Source of the DNA: Siphonodentalium dalli
Lineage: Eukaryota > Mollusca > Scaphopoda > Gadilida > Siphonodentaliidae
Length of the DNA: 64,000 nucleotides
Direction: 5' to 3'
Assembly: GCA_032622095.1 (NCBI GenBank)
Contig: CP136062.1
Location: forward strand, 132,325,282 to 132,389,281
The notes under the pieces were generated by a model. That model was given only the letters and a program-made list of their open reading frames with translations. It was not told where the DNA came from and searched no databases. Position 1 is the first letter of the stretch, and each line of letters begins with the position of its first letter. A program made the position numbers and the translations under genes. Shown here piece after piece: positions 34,991 through 46,140 of the stretch.

Positions 34991-35189
34991 AGCCCATTTA
35001 CAATGATTTTTGTGTAAATCACAGTTCCAGTCAGTTTAGGACTCTATTGACAATATTGTTATAATTTGTTAATTTTTCAACTGTTTTTTCAAGAGTTTAT
35101 GAAGCATTTGTCTTGTTAATGATTTCATTGCGAAATTATATGATTATCATCAAATTCCTCAACATAGCGAATTTCTTGGCAGCCTTTTT

Positions 35190-35460
35190 TTCTTATGCAA
35201 AACTCCTCAAGGCTTACGGCGTTCAGCAAACGAAAGGCAACTTCCCGTATGAGTGGTTCGACGACATTGCTAAACTCCAGGCCACAGCGCATGCCGGCGC
35301 ATGAACATTTTTACAGCAAATTAACCAATGCGAACATCAGTGAGGTCGAGTATGAGCGCTGCCAAGAGGCAATACTGGGATAAAATCGACATTATGACAA
35401 GAATAAACTTCGTCACTATGGTTGGACGATTTATTTATTATTGTGGAATCACTAGTTTGA
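35190..35460 (+). pseudogene. Fragment resembling a protein-primed family B DNA polymerase
   Basis: Two overlapping frames read 'KLLKAYGVQQTKGNFPYEWF', then after a +1 shift 'MPAHEHFYSKLTNANISEVE' and 'YERCQEA'. I associate the order KGxFPYEWF, DxxxKLQ, FYSxL, ISxxEY with the end of the exonuclease region of family B (DNA_pol_B_2-type) polymerases carried by Maverick/Polinton-like elements and linear plasmids. Only ~90 residues remain, and no polymerase palm motif is present. Its neighbour at 35574 looks PC4-like. Confidence 0.4.
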
Positions 35461-35573
35461 AAGGTTGTGCAATTATCACCAAATCGACTATCAAGTCATA
35501 TGTGACGTGTTAGAAAAGGATTCCCTGTTTCAAAATTACTTTGTCTTGGGCAGTATGCAGTGAAGGTTTGATA

Positions 35574-35766
35574 ATGATTAACCTGGGCAGAGATGTTTTC
35601 GTTTATGTGTCTCCTTTCAACGGGAAAGTTAAGATTCATGTACGCAAATGCGTGGAGCAAATTGCAATGGAAACCGACTGTTAAAGTAATCACCTTAGAC
35701 GTGGATGAGTTTGCTGTGTTCGATAGACAGTTGAAAACTATGGAAGATGAAATTCTTATACGATGA
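35574..35766 (+). pseudogene. PC4-like (ssDNA-binding coactivator p15) domain relic
   Basis: 'INLGRDVFVYVSPFNGKVKI' and 'HVRKCVEQ' are followed, after a frameshift at about 35683, by 'VKVITLDVDEFAVFDRQLKT'. The pattern of a short beta strand, F-x-GKV-x-I-x-x-R, and then TLxxxEF plus a helix matches the PC4/p15 single-strand DNA-binding fold. About 60 residues in all, so essentially the entire small domain. Starts at ATG 35574. It lies 0.1 kb after the polymerase-like fragment and directly before the 93 bp array. Confidence 0.45.
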
Positions 35767-35799
35767 CAAGGAGTGGCTGGGAAAGAATCGGACATCATA

Positions 35800-36700
35800 T
35801 AAAGGTTATAGAAAACTGTCATCATTTCGGAGATTTACACACATCAATCTGTTGACGTTGACACTGTGTATCATACTATGGTATGGGTAACATAAAGGTT
35901 ATAGAAAACTGACAGAGATTTACACACATCTATCAGGATGTTGAAACTATGTGTAGCATACTATGTATGGTATAGGGACCATAAAGGTTATAGAAAACAC
36001 TCATTGTGTCGGAGATTTACACACATCAATCCGGACATTTGACACTATGTGTACAATACTATGGTATGGGTACCATAAAGGTTATAGAAAACTGTCATCA
36101 TGTCGGAGATTTACACACATCAATCTGGAAGTTGACACTATGTGTACCATACTATGGTATGGGTACCATAAAGTTTATAGAAAACTGTCCTTGTGTAGGA
36201 GATTTAAACACATCAACCCGGAAGTTGACTCTATGTGTAGAATACTATGGTATGGGTAACATAACGGTTATAGAAAACTGTCATCATGTTGGAGATTTAC
36301 ACACATCAATCCGGAAGTTGACACTATGTGTACCATACTATGGTATGGGTACCATAAAGTTTATAGAAAACTGTCATTGTGTAGGAGATTTACACACATC
36401 AATCCGGACATTTGACACTATGTGTACCATACTATGGTATGGGTCCCATAAAGGTTATAGAAAAATGTCATCATGTCGGAGATGTACACAGATCAACCCG
36501 GAAGTTGACACTATGTGTATCATACTATGGTATGGGTACCATAAAGTTTATAGAAAACTGTCCTTGTGTAGGAGATTCACACACATCAATCCAGACATTT
36601 GACACTATGTGTACCATACTATGGTATGGGTAACATAAAGGTTACATAAACTGTCATCCTGTCGGAGATTTATACACATCAATCCGAAAGTTGACAATGG
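35800..36700 (+). repeat. 93 bp tandem array, nine copies
   Basis: ACTATGGTATGGG-type motifs recur at 35875, 35960, 36058, 36151, 36244, 36338, 36431, 36524 and 36618, a period of 93-94 bp in the regular part. The unit also contains CATAAAGGTTATAGAAAAC and GGAGATTTACACACATCAAT. The 198-codon open frame across it follows from the period being divisible by three and is not evidence of a gene. Two units alternate (CATCATGT/CTTGTGT variants), hinting at a higher-order dimer. Confidence 0.95.
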
Positions 36701-37069
36701 GAGGGATGCTGTTACCACCTTCTACAATAAACATCTACCTATAACTGAGTACATGTATGAAGTTAATGAAAATGAGCCTCGTTCTCGGTCACAAAAATAA
36801 AACAATGAAAGAAAAAAATAAACATAATTTGAGAAAAAGATTATTTTCAAACTACTAACATAAATACAGTTGAGAAAGGAATCAATGTTTGAGGGTACAA
36901 TGAAAATAGGAAATAATATTGTCAACGGCTTTACGTAAACATTGACATACATGAAAACACGAAATGGTTTTCAATTCTAATCAACAGGAGGACCCATTTT
37001 GGTTATAGATGAAATTAGGAAAGATGAAGAGAATTACATGTATTCTAAGAATCAACCGAAAGAAACTAA

Positions 37070-37417
37070 ACATCCTGTGAAAGCTGCAAAATCTGCAATC
37101 GTGGAATTAAATCTCAATTTATAAGAACCAAATGGTCGTATGCAGGGTTGAGAAATTGGATAGACTAATATCATGGATAACAGTTTTGGTGGTCTGAAAC
37201 AGGTGACGAATTCAACGTTTTTTGGATTGACAAATTGAAAACATCTGAATCAGATTCTGAGATACAAGTAACTTTTGTGCAAATAAATCAGTATACATCA
37301 CCTCCCACCGAGGAGAGACAATTCAAAACAATTATTACAATACATGTGTATCCGCGAGCAAAAGTCGCACAGAGTTCAAATGTGCAGGGATGTGACAAAA
37401 CGATAAGAATGAGATAG
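37070..37417 (+). pseudogene. Unrecognised coding-like relic
   Basis: One frame, broken by two TAA codons near 37165-37180, reads 'TSCESCKICNRGIKSQFI', 'AGLRNWID', 'WWSETGDEFNVFWIDKL' and 'QVTFVQINQYTSPPTEERQ' to a stop at 37415. It has a Cys-rich start and protein-like composition. I cannot assign a family. 36701-37069 upstream holds nothing recognisable. Confidence 0.3.
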
Positions 37418-38191
37418 GTGGTGTTCATTGATTACGATATATCTTGGTAGAAACCATTATATGCTTTTAATAAATCATTATTTTACTAAATTTAGTCATT
37501 CCACTGGCAGTGAATAATCATCATCATATTTTCTCGGAACAAGTCTTTCGAAAATTAAACTATGGCTATTATGCATACATAACGTTGAATTAAAGCACTT
37601 GATTCTAGAATTCATTCTGGTGTTTTGACATCAAAATTCATAGTTCGTATCACAGAAGAATGAGTCTATGAATATTTTGAATTAGGGTTTATAGTGTTTT
37701 GCATCAACAAGTAACTCTGGCATTTCCAGCTTGTGACAACCCTCTGTGTGAATACTATCCAACTTTGTTTTATTGCTGGCATGCATTTGTTATTTGTGAT
37801 ACATGAGGAATAAAATGATTTTTATGACACAATGGTCATGAATGTTCTGTGTATGAGTTTCTATGTTATCTTGTATGTCTGCCGGCTACTGAATTTTTCA
37901 TCATTCCACTGGCTTAGTAAATATTGCATGAAGACCCAGATATCGTGCCGTGGACAAGCATGTTAAGGGATTAGACCCAGCCTGTATGTTACTTGCAGGC
38001 ACTCTGTATATCTGTGTTATCGAAACTATTTCTCTGGTCCAACTGTTCAGTGTTGCTCAGAAGTTTATCAAGCATTCATGACCTTTGATCTCATCCCTTC
38101 TAGTAACAATTGGGAATATATCTGAGTAATCATTTCTGTAAGTGTATTAATCTACAGTGTATCTGAGTTATTTTATATTGTTTATTTTCAG
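37418..38191. other. Non-coding, possibly intronic
   Basis: AT-rich with no coding frame. It ends in a pyrimidine-rich TTTATTTTCAG that suits a splice acceptor for the exon at 38192. Confidence 0.35.
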
Positions 38192-38308
38192 AGGACTGCT
38201 CAGGCTATAAACTCATTAAAGAACACCATTTCATCATCCGATGAGGATGAAATTGAAGTTACCTCCCTTGACTCACAGGATGAGCTGAGTGTAAGGGAGT
38301 GTGAGTGA
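38192..38308 (+). CDS. Possible terminal exon, acidic C-terminus
   Basis: After the acceptor TTTATTTTCAG, a 38-codon frame reads 'RTAQAINSLKNTISSSDEDE' and 'IEVTSLDSQDELSVRECE', then TGA at 38306. The Ser/Asp/Glu-rich content resembles a CK2-type acidic tail. No upstream exon was identified, so the gene is unknown. It could be a chance frame. Confidence 0.3.
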   Translation, partial: RTAQAINSLKNTISSSDEDEIEVTSLDSQDELSVRECE

Positions 38309-38489
38309 ATTAAGGAAATACAGGTACAAAAAAAACATATCTCATTTCTATCATATTTTTCTGGTACAAACTTCAAAGTTGTTTGGTTAGTTATCAAACA
38401 TTTCATGACATTATCTCAAAATTGTGCTCCAATACCAACTAATAAACCGGTGTATGTTACAGTAATGCTCTAAGTAAGCAACTTCTTAA

Positions 38490-38642
38490 CCACAGCAGAA
38501 TTATGGGTAACTTTTCAGGATTTAGTCGGAAATATGGCTTGTTGCCATTCATCGTAAAGCTCTCGGGGAGAGCTTTCCAATGAATGGCAACAAGCCATAT
38601 TTCCGACTAAATCCTGAAAAGTTACCCATAATTCTGCTGTGG
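38490..38642. mobile_element. Perfect hairpin MITE at TTAA (63 bp arms)
   Basis: Arms 38490-38552 and 38580-38642 are exact reverse complements over 63 bp. The 27 nt between them contain a second perfect stem, AAAGCTCTC-GGG-GAGAGCTTT. TTAA lies on both sides (38486-38489 and 38643-38646), as expected for a piggyBac-type insertion, and the ends start CCACAG. Zero mismatches imply a young or actively homogenised element. Confidence 0.85.
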
Positions 38643-38869
38643 TTAAAGGAGTCAATTAATTAGGGCATTACTATATGCTAGATCATGCTTTCAATGTGAT
38701 TGGTCGGTTGAAGGAAGTTGTTGGTTCATTCCATACCATCCGTTGTCTATTAATTGCACCATAATAAGCAGCTCATTTAAAGAATTATTGTTCAAGTGAT
38801 GATGACAGGCTTCTTGTCACCGACATAGTGAAAATGATGACAATCATAATCTTTTGGAAACTTTAGCAG

Positions 38870-39235
38870 TGCTTTCATTTGGAAGATAATGCCAAAGACG
38901 GCGGAAGTTGTCTGTATATTAAAGATACATACAATAAGTAATCATTTTCAGTCTGTTAAACTATGGAATCAAACAATACACAATCCGGAAATGAACTTGA
39001 TGATTGGCAAGCTTTCATTCGTGACAGGGTGTACCCACGCTTGTATGTCATGGACGTAATGTAATGACTCATTCTGGAGGATCTAGCTCTTAGGCAACCA
39101 AGTTAAGTGACTTTGAATGTGTGAGGCAGAATCTTTAGGAAACTTCAGTAGTGCTTTCATTTGGAAGATAATACCAAAGACGGCGGAAGTTGTCTGTATA
39201 AGATACATACAATAAGTAATCGTTTGTTAAACAGT
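38870..39235 (+). repeat. Direct duplication of ~95 bp, 270 bp apart
   Basis: About 38870-38962 and 39138-39236 share GTGCTTTCATTTGGAAGATA, AAAGACGGCGGAAGTTGTCT and ACATACAATAAGTAATC. Between and around them no gene is recognised. Confidence 0.75.
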
Positions 39236-39699
39236 GTAAGGTTCATCTTTATTATTGAAAAAAGGTATGCATCGTGAAATTGTGAAAGATATTGAGGATA
39301 GAAGACTGTGCAATAAATGTTACAGACAGCGAACTAATAATTACCAACCATGATGTTAACAATGATGTATTTTTAACAAGCATATGTGAAGATTATAATT
39401 ACAAAGCAACATTTTTCCTGTTGTTAATGACACATCAAATTCAACAGTTGTCAACAGAGAACAATCTTTGGATATTTTAGGAGAAATCCGAAATACAGTA
39501 AAAAAAATAAATGACCTAAATGCATCTCGATTATTACTTTGACAAAACACAGGCGAGATCTCCATATAATTTAATACCAATATTCGGAGTAACAATCATG
39601 TGTGATAAAGAATCGAAAGTTGGTAAAACACTTTTCGGATGAAACTTTTCAGAGGACTGTCCCACAGATAAGAATCAACGGTATACCACAAACAGCTCG

Positions 39700-39960
39700 A
39701 TCATCCATCACATGACCTCGATAAGAATCAATTGTATACCTTGGACGTGGAAACAAAAACAAAAGAAAATTTCAAGCACATTCTCAACCACTCGATCGTT
39801 CATTACATGCACTCGATCAGAATCAATGGTATACCTTGGACATGGAAACAAAAACAAAGAAATTTGTATGCACATTCTTGACCAAACGATCGTTCATTTA
39901 ATACATGCACTCGATCAGAATCAATGGTATACCTTGGACATGGAAACAAAAAAAAAAAAA
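39700..39960 (+). repeat. ~95 bp tandem repeat, three copies
   Basis: Each unit contains GATCAGAATCAATGGTATAC, CTTGGACATGGAAACAAAAA and a 'CGATCGTTCATT' block. Copies lie at about 39715-39805, 39806-39905 and 39906-39960 (partial). Ends in a 14-15 bp A-run. Confidence 0.8.
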
Positions 39961-40440
39961 AAATTCGAGCACATAACCTCAAATTATACGATGCCCTAAA
40001 CAAAATACAAAAGACGAACGGCCAGCATTTAAAAAAAGATCTAAAACGACTGGGAAGACCAACAAACAGATCACTTGGAGAAAAGCTGGAATATTTAGTG
40101 GACATGGCTGATGTCTACGGTTGCATACAAAATGAATGAAAGCCAATTATAACATATTTTATGAGGAACAATATGAAATCCAGTTTGAAACTAATGACGA
40201 AGATGATAGTGATTATAGCTGTTGGCTGACAGAAGATCCTGCGAGGGTTGAAGATGATACTGACAAGGAAAATTATAACCCAACGTTCGGACCTGACAAT
40301 GGTGACAGTGAATATATTCGTTAGATGGCAGAACATCCTGTAACGGCTGAAGATGATTATTATAACTCTGACAAGGAAAATGTCGACCCAGAAGCAGAAG
40401 ATGAATATAATTCACAAGGCACAACTGACAAGAACCAAGA
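39961..40440 (+). other. Unrecognised ORF pair, second one acidic
   Basis: The frame ending at 40139 reads 'RAHNLKLYDALNKIQ', 'DLKRLGRPTNRSLGEKLEYL' and 'VDMADVYGCIQNE'. The overlapping frame 40136-40324 reads 'EEQYEIQFETNDEDDSDYSC' and continues past one stop with 'AEDDYYNSDKENVDPEAED'. Composition is protein-like, acidic and Tyr-rich, but the family is unknown. An exon pair or a transposon relic are both possible. Confidence 0.25.
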
Positions 40441-41150
40441 TGACTATACATATATTCTTATATTCGTGAGTATAAATTAAATTTCATTACTTCTTCAAAT
40501 CGTGACCCATACATCTGACCTTCCATTGATTACAGGTGGGACCTAGTGTAAATAGGTGGGGTACTACTGAAAGGGGCCAAATTGAAACATCACACGCGAT
40601 ATAGCTACGAAACGGTCACAGACTAGTTACATTGATCGTTACGTCACTAAGACACGTTGCTGTGGTCAGTCTAATGATGTCAGTTGAACTACCTAAGAAC
40701 GTCAGATGTTCATATTGTTTGGCCTATAAATGAAAATAACGTCAAATAACATTGAAACATCAACCTAGACACATCTGACGCTATTGTGGTCAGTCAAGTA
40801 ATGTCAAACAAGTGTATGATAGTACCCCAGTAGGATTCCTACACGCCTACTATTCTTTTTCTATTTATAGTAACAAATTCATTTTGTGAAATCAGGTTGC
40901 CGCCTGAAGATACAGCCAATCTTAAAATAATACCTTGTACGATATGTTGCAATATTGGTATATCATTAGATTTATTGGTGAATTGTAATGATCTTACAAA
41001 TGTCCGGTCATAGCTATCCAATGTATTTAACAGTTTGTCCTTTTAGTTGGCAAACGGCCAGTTGTAATTTTGTAATGCCAGTGGACGTTATTTATAACTT
41101 CCTTTTCCGTTTTAATCGAAGCAAGTTAACTTCTAAAATTTCGCCAATAT
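40441..41150. other. Region without a recognisable gene
   Basis: No supported coding frame. Contains two loosely similar stretches around 40600-40690 and 40740-40805 ('GACGCTATTGTGGTCAGTC' type). Confidence 0.35.
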
Positions 41151-41348
41151 ATGGAATACATTGACACTGACACCATGACTTCACAAGTTGATCATGTGAT
41201 CTGCTTCCCTTTGTCAAAAATGGATAACAGTGATTCTCAACGATCGATTTTTGTTGAATTTGGTGTTTGTGATCGACCTGATAATTCTATGGAGGAAATT
41301 TTTCGCTTGGACGAAGCATGTGTTTACAATGGACTAAATTATGAATAA
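41151..41348 (+). other. Unrecognised 65-codon ORF
   Basis: 'MEYIDTDTMTSQVDHVICFP' then 'RSIFVEFGVCDRPDNSMEEI' and a stop. Protein-like, but no known motif, splice context or neighbour supports a function. 41349-42247 downstream has no gene; it contains a short repeated 'TTGGATTTATACTCTA' (41836 and 41907). Confidence 0.2.
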
Positions 41349-42247
41349 TCCTCTTGGTGTTACGAACACTGCCACTTTGGTGGTAACTAGAGAAGATATG
41401 GGTGCACAGAGCTATCAGTTGTGTCCTTACCATGTGTTTGGCCATTATGATGCCATGATCCGTTGACTGCTTTATAAGTTTACAGACAGGTGGACCTGTG
41501 GCTGACTAATCCTCTTGAATCAAATTTTCAAAATGCTATGTTGCTGAGCGACATTTTATTGTAAGTTTACCCAGTCTTTCAGTTTGTTTGACATGCTGTT
41601 TCCTTGTTGATAGAAGGTTAAGTTATACAATGAGGCATGGACTAGGCAGGAGTGTGGTAGCATTTGCCAAGGACATTCGGGTCCCCTCTGCTCCCCTTAA
41701 CCAGATTCTCAACTTGTTGACATGCCTCATATGGGACCCCGTTATTACTGGTAATGCATGTTTTTCACAAGAAACAATGTTGAAGATGAACTCCTTTTAA
41801 TTTTTCCTGTCCTCATCAGACATTTCCGCGCACTCTTGGATTTATACTCTACAAAAGTTAACGTTCAAAAGTTAACATTCGCTGGGAACTAGAGTTCATC
41901 CAAAACCTTGGATTTATACTCTAAAATTGACATTTGCTGGTTCAGCCAGGTTGTCCAATTTGCTTTAGATAACATTTGCTATTTAACCAATATTTACAGA
42001 ACTTACATGGTTTTATATACTTCTGATGGAACTTACTGATTCTCAAGTGAAAAGTTAAAAAAAACTCTCATGAATTCATATGTTTACCCCAGTGAATGGA
42101 AGGAACATTCTTTATAAAAGAACTGACTCTGGAGTTAAGTTTTAATTCATTAATATACATATGAACAACAGTAGTTCAGTTCAAAATGTCATTTAACATC
42201 ACTGACTTTATTCAAAATTTTGAGCAAATCCTGCATTGAAGCTTTTG

Positions 42248-42598
42248 ATTCTAAAGAAATCTGAGCTGTTGGGTGTTGCTCAAAATTATCGCTTACAAGC
42301 TGATGCTTCTATGAGGTAGGATGTCATAAGGAGACTTATTTCAACCTATTGCATAGAGGCTGGTCTTCTCTCAGTGAGACCTCAGCATGGTGATTTAGAC
42401 AATATGGGAGATGCCACAGAGATGAGCACAGCTGTAAGGATTAAAGAGGTACAGCTTGAGAGTCAAAAACTCCATTTGGCAGATCAGCAGCGTGCCAGAG
42501 AATGCAATTTAGAAAGAGATGAGGAGCAAAAATCGAAGGTTGTTGAGATGGAGTCTGTCACTCCAAGAGCACAATTTGCAAATTCATTATATAAATAA
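42248..42598 (+). pseudogene. Retrotransposon gag N-terminal relic (SAP-like plus coiled coil)
   Basis: The frame reads 'ILKKSELLGVAQNYRLQADA', a TAG, 'DVIRRLISTYCIEAGLL', then a charged helix 'VRIKEVQLESQKLHLADQQR' and 'ECNLERDEEQKSK'. A two-helix SAP-like start followed by a Glu/Lys/Gln coiled coil is common at the N-terminus of Gypsy-type ORFs in marine invertebrates. No protease, RT or LTR lies nearby. Confidence 0.4.
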
Positions 42599-44289
42599 GA
42601 TCCAGTAAATAATTTCAATGCAGGAACACCAATTTATCTACATGTACTTTCGCCATAGAGGTCTATAAATTATAATCTAGAAGTGTAAGATATTGCAATT
42701 GGCAGATCGTCTTCTACCAAAGTTGTCAAGCTGTCAAACCCTCTTAACTTCAAAAGCAATAGAAATTTATTGTGATTGTAAAAAAATACAATGGAGTCTA
42801 TGAATAAATAATCCGCAGATCTATGCTGTATGACCATGTACCCATTCAAATGATAAGAACTTAATTATGATTGCGTAACAAATGGAAATTTTAGAATATA
42901 CAGTCGCAAAAACAGTGAATAACACACCGGTAACCTATCCTAAATTATGGTAGAACCTGTACAAAAATATAAAGTGGAATGTATTTTATGACATAAAACA
43001 TAGAGACAATCGCCAAGTACAATTAAACTGACTGACGATTTTTGTTAACCTAACTGCAAAGTAACTAGCTTAACTCCAAAGAGATATTCTAGTGATGTCG
43101 CCACCATGTCGGTTCCGGTATGCACTTTCGTTCAGCGTATTCATGCAAAGATATCAAATGAAGTTGTCCTCTAAAATTCCTTATTTATATCCCAACAAGA
43201 TGGAGAGAAGTTTTATACATCTCTACTTTTATACACAAGATGTGTGTCCTGGGGTATGGTAGCAGGGGAAATTTGGGCTGGGGGAATGGGACCCTAAAAA
43301 CTAAAATCAACTGGCGGTTCAACAGGGGAAAACTTGGCCAGGGGAACGGGGCCATTGAGGGGATCCCATGCTGGTATAACGGAAACCCTGCATAATCATC
43401 AATGTAGATTAATTGGTTATACATGGCGCTGCATGGCTTGGACGTGGAAACAGTGCTTTAATTACCATATTAGGTAATATATTAAAAAAAATATTAACCC
43501 ACTATCCGACCCAAGCCCTAAAATGTGGGTCAAGAGAGGGGAAACACAAAATCTTTTAATGATGACCTGAGGCCTAACTCGCGTTTTGTTACATAATAAT
43601 CACTCAATTTAAAACAACTTACCTTACTTGACTCTGAGATTGATAACAAATTTCGTCCACAAAATTACCAACAGAGTGATGCGCTTGTCTTCGTCCAGAG
43701 CAGGAATTGGTCTACTACAATTGTTGGGAACCTCTGATAAATAGTGGCTAATGCACAGTATATTCTTAACCCTTTGGCAGGTCGAAGGGCATGTCATCAT
43801 ACGGTTTGCAGGTGGAATGACATTTATGTCGTTTACGGTAGATTTAGGGTACTATTATGTTACCATGTCCGTAACTTTGAAAAATCAACTTCTTTTTAAA
43901 AAGGAAACTTATGGGTATAATGTAGATGGATATTATTTTTAGTATTTCCATTAATTTGTGCTTTTAATTATATTTTTGATATGATGTATTTGTCGCAAAA
44001 GGCAATTGGTACAATATTACTCCATTTCTTTAGAAAAATATATTCAATCATGGATATGATGTCATATATGATGTACTAGTACTCACCCGCCAAAGCCAAT
44101 GGTTAAATGTGCCTTAGCTCAGAAATACATAAATGTAAATTTCTTGTGGAAGTATAGGGTAATATCAAGATAGTGTGAATTATTTGGTAACTGGCTGTGG
44201 ACAATGCATGATCTGCTACCTTCTCTTAACAAAGGAGACATCATTTATGATTTTTTTTATTACACTTAATACTCTAAATCTCTAATTTC
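42599..44289. other. Region without a recognisable gene
   Basis: AT-rich, no supported coding frame or repeat family. A G-rich stretch at 43245-43365 repeats 'CAGGGGAAA-TTGG-C-GGGGAA' twice. Confidence 0.35.
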
Positions 44290-44902
44290 CCACCCAGAAC
44301 ACCCTCCAAAGGCGAGTGTGCGGGTGTTCTGGAGGATTGGTTGCCCGAATCTCCGAGAACTGCACGCTGCCACCCAAAGTCTGCTGATGCAGGACCAGGG
44401 GGGGCCGAACTGGTCCTGCCCGATGTAAGACTGGTACGTTTGCTCAAATTGTTTAACCATGGACCAACGGGCCCTCATCCAACAATGACAATAGCGCATA
44501 TTGCCGCATTTATTTCTTGAGCAACCCGCACGGTGTGTGGCCATCAAAGTCGAATCTCGTCGACTATAAGCAAGAGAAGACATGCTGTTAGTTATTAGCA
44601 AGCGTAATACACAAAACATTTTGTTAGTTAATGCAAAATAATGTTAATAAGGTAAATTATGTTCATTATGTGGCCACGTGGTCTTACCTGCTAGAAATTA
44701 AACTGCAGGTAAGATACTGTCACTTCTCGGCGAAGAGGACGATGAGAACCAATTTCTCCTGTGCAAGAACAGTTTTCGCGGTGCCCTTGCTTACGGTGAG
44801 GAGAATGTTTTATACGTGTACGGAAAGTCCTCCGAAAGTAGAGCAGGCCTGGACATATCCCGAGGGAGAATGATTCCAGGGGGACAAGACCCACTCTCGT
44901 AA
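44290..44902 (+). other. GC-richer coding-like segments, unrecognised
   Basis: 44290-44520 and 44702-44902 are less AT-rich than their surroundings. The second is open for 66 codons and reads 'GKILSLLGEEDDENQFLLCK', 'NSFRGALAYGEENVLYVYGK' and 'SRGRMIPGGQDPLS' before TAA. The boundary CTGCAG|GTAAG is a good splice donor on this strand, and the mirrored CTTACCTGC at 44684 forms a 9 bp inverted repeat with it. Exon assignment is therefore ambiguous. An unrelated 117-codon minus-strand frame (44266-44619) also covers part of it. Function unknown. Confidence 0.25.
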
Positions 44903-45239
44903 TGGAGTGGGCCATGGACCGTGGGGAAGAGTCAGAAGTCTCAGTCCTTCCCAGATGACAGGAGCAATTGTACTCGCACCCGTATGCACTTGTAATTCTC
45001 TAATTCACGAGCATTAAACTTTGCCCTCTCCCTCTTGACAAAATGTGCATGGTTACAGTAACCGTTGATTCAATATTAAACTGTTGGAGGTATATTTAAA
45101 AACCGGTCCCATCGCAGTTAAAGTATGGGAATGTGATAGTGCAACTAAACATGCATGTATCGAGGTCTATCCCTCAAAGACATTTAATTTGAGAGAAACA
45201 CAACGAACGATTATATTACGGATGCAATTACATCCGTCT

Positions 45240-46140
45240 TCTGGATTGTGAGAGAAAATGAGAGCTTGAGCTGCATTTTCATCTTGGAAGAACTGAAGGC
45301 TGGTGCGCTGTCAGCGACACATGACGAGTCTTCCCCACCCTAAGGCTCAGGTGCTGAGGCGTGCGCCCATGAAGATTGGTTTTCCGAATCAACGATAGTA
45401 GCACCCCGCCAGTCACTGGTACTGGGCAGTGGTCATACACGATATAGAGGCTTCTTGCGAAACGGCGCTGTATATGTGTGATGATACAAAAGCTGTCATT
45501 TGTGTTAGTCATTTAGGTATTCTATTCACCAGATAATCATATGGATATTTAGTAATAGAAGGAGAAGAGATTATTTTGGACTCTTCTGAAATTGGCACTG
45601 GCAGGTCTGCGGAATGCAAAATATGCGCAAGCCATAACATACTAGTATGTGTCGGCTGTCTGGTTGTCCTTAGGTACCCATAAGTTACACAAACAGTTAT
45701 AATCAGTATCGCGAGAACCTCACACGACCTTGGCGCAACCTAGATTTCGCAACCGTCATGTGAACCGAACCGTCGTGTGCCTCCAATACGCAGGCCTGCA
45801 GTGGTCGTGCGCAATATAAATATAAATGCTGTGCATGTAAACGCACTAAATTTGTGTGACAATACAAATGCTGTCCTTTCTGTTATTTGCCCGATAATCA
45901 ATTGGATATGAGGCAATAGAAGGAAAAGAGCCATGTGTTGGTCTCTGATGGAAATTATAGTGGCAGCAGCCCTGCGCAATATAAATGCATTGCCTGTAAC
46001 TGTGCTTAATACGTGAGTGAAGGCTATTTGACATTTGATCTTTTCTATATGTGGAAATAGAAGGTAGAGAGCCAAGTGATGGACTCTGTTGGAAAGGCTA
46101 TTGGCAGTGCATCGGGGCACATGACAATATAAATGCATAG
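45240..46140. repeat. Diverged tandem repeat of ~130-400 bp units
   Basis: Blocks such as TGTGTGACAATACAAATGCT, GATAATCAATTGGATATGAG and AATAGAAGGAAAAGAG recur near 45475-45570, 45855-45935 and 46040-46110. 'GCAATATAAATGCAT' blocks recur near 45810, 45975 and 46125. Minus-strand frames of up to 132 codons here come from the repeat. Confidence 0.6.

Noticed and set aside
36006-36602. 198-codon open frame (and neighbours at 35963-36259 and 36412-36633)
   Set aside because: Lies wholly within the 93 bp tandem array, whose period is a multiple of three; all three plus-strand frames stay open in parts, so the frame is a by-product of the repeat.
45740-46138. 132-codon minus-strand frame
   Set aside because: Covers diverged tandem repeats and has no recognisable motif.
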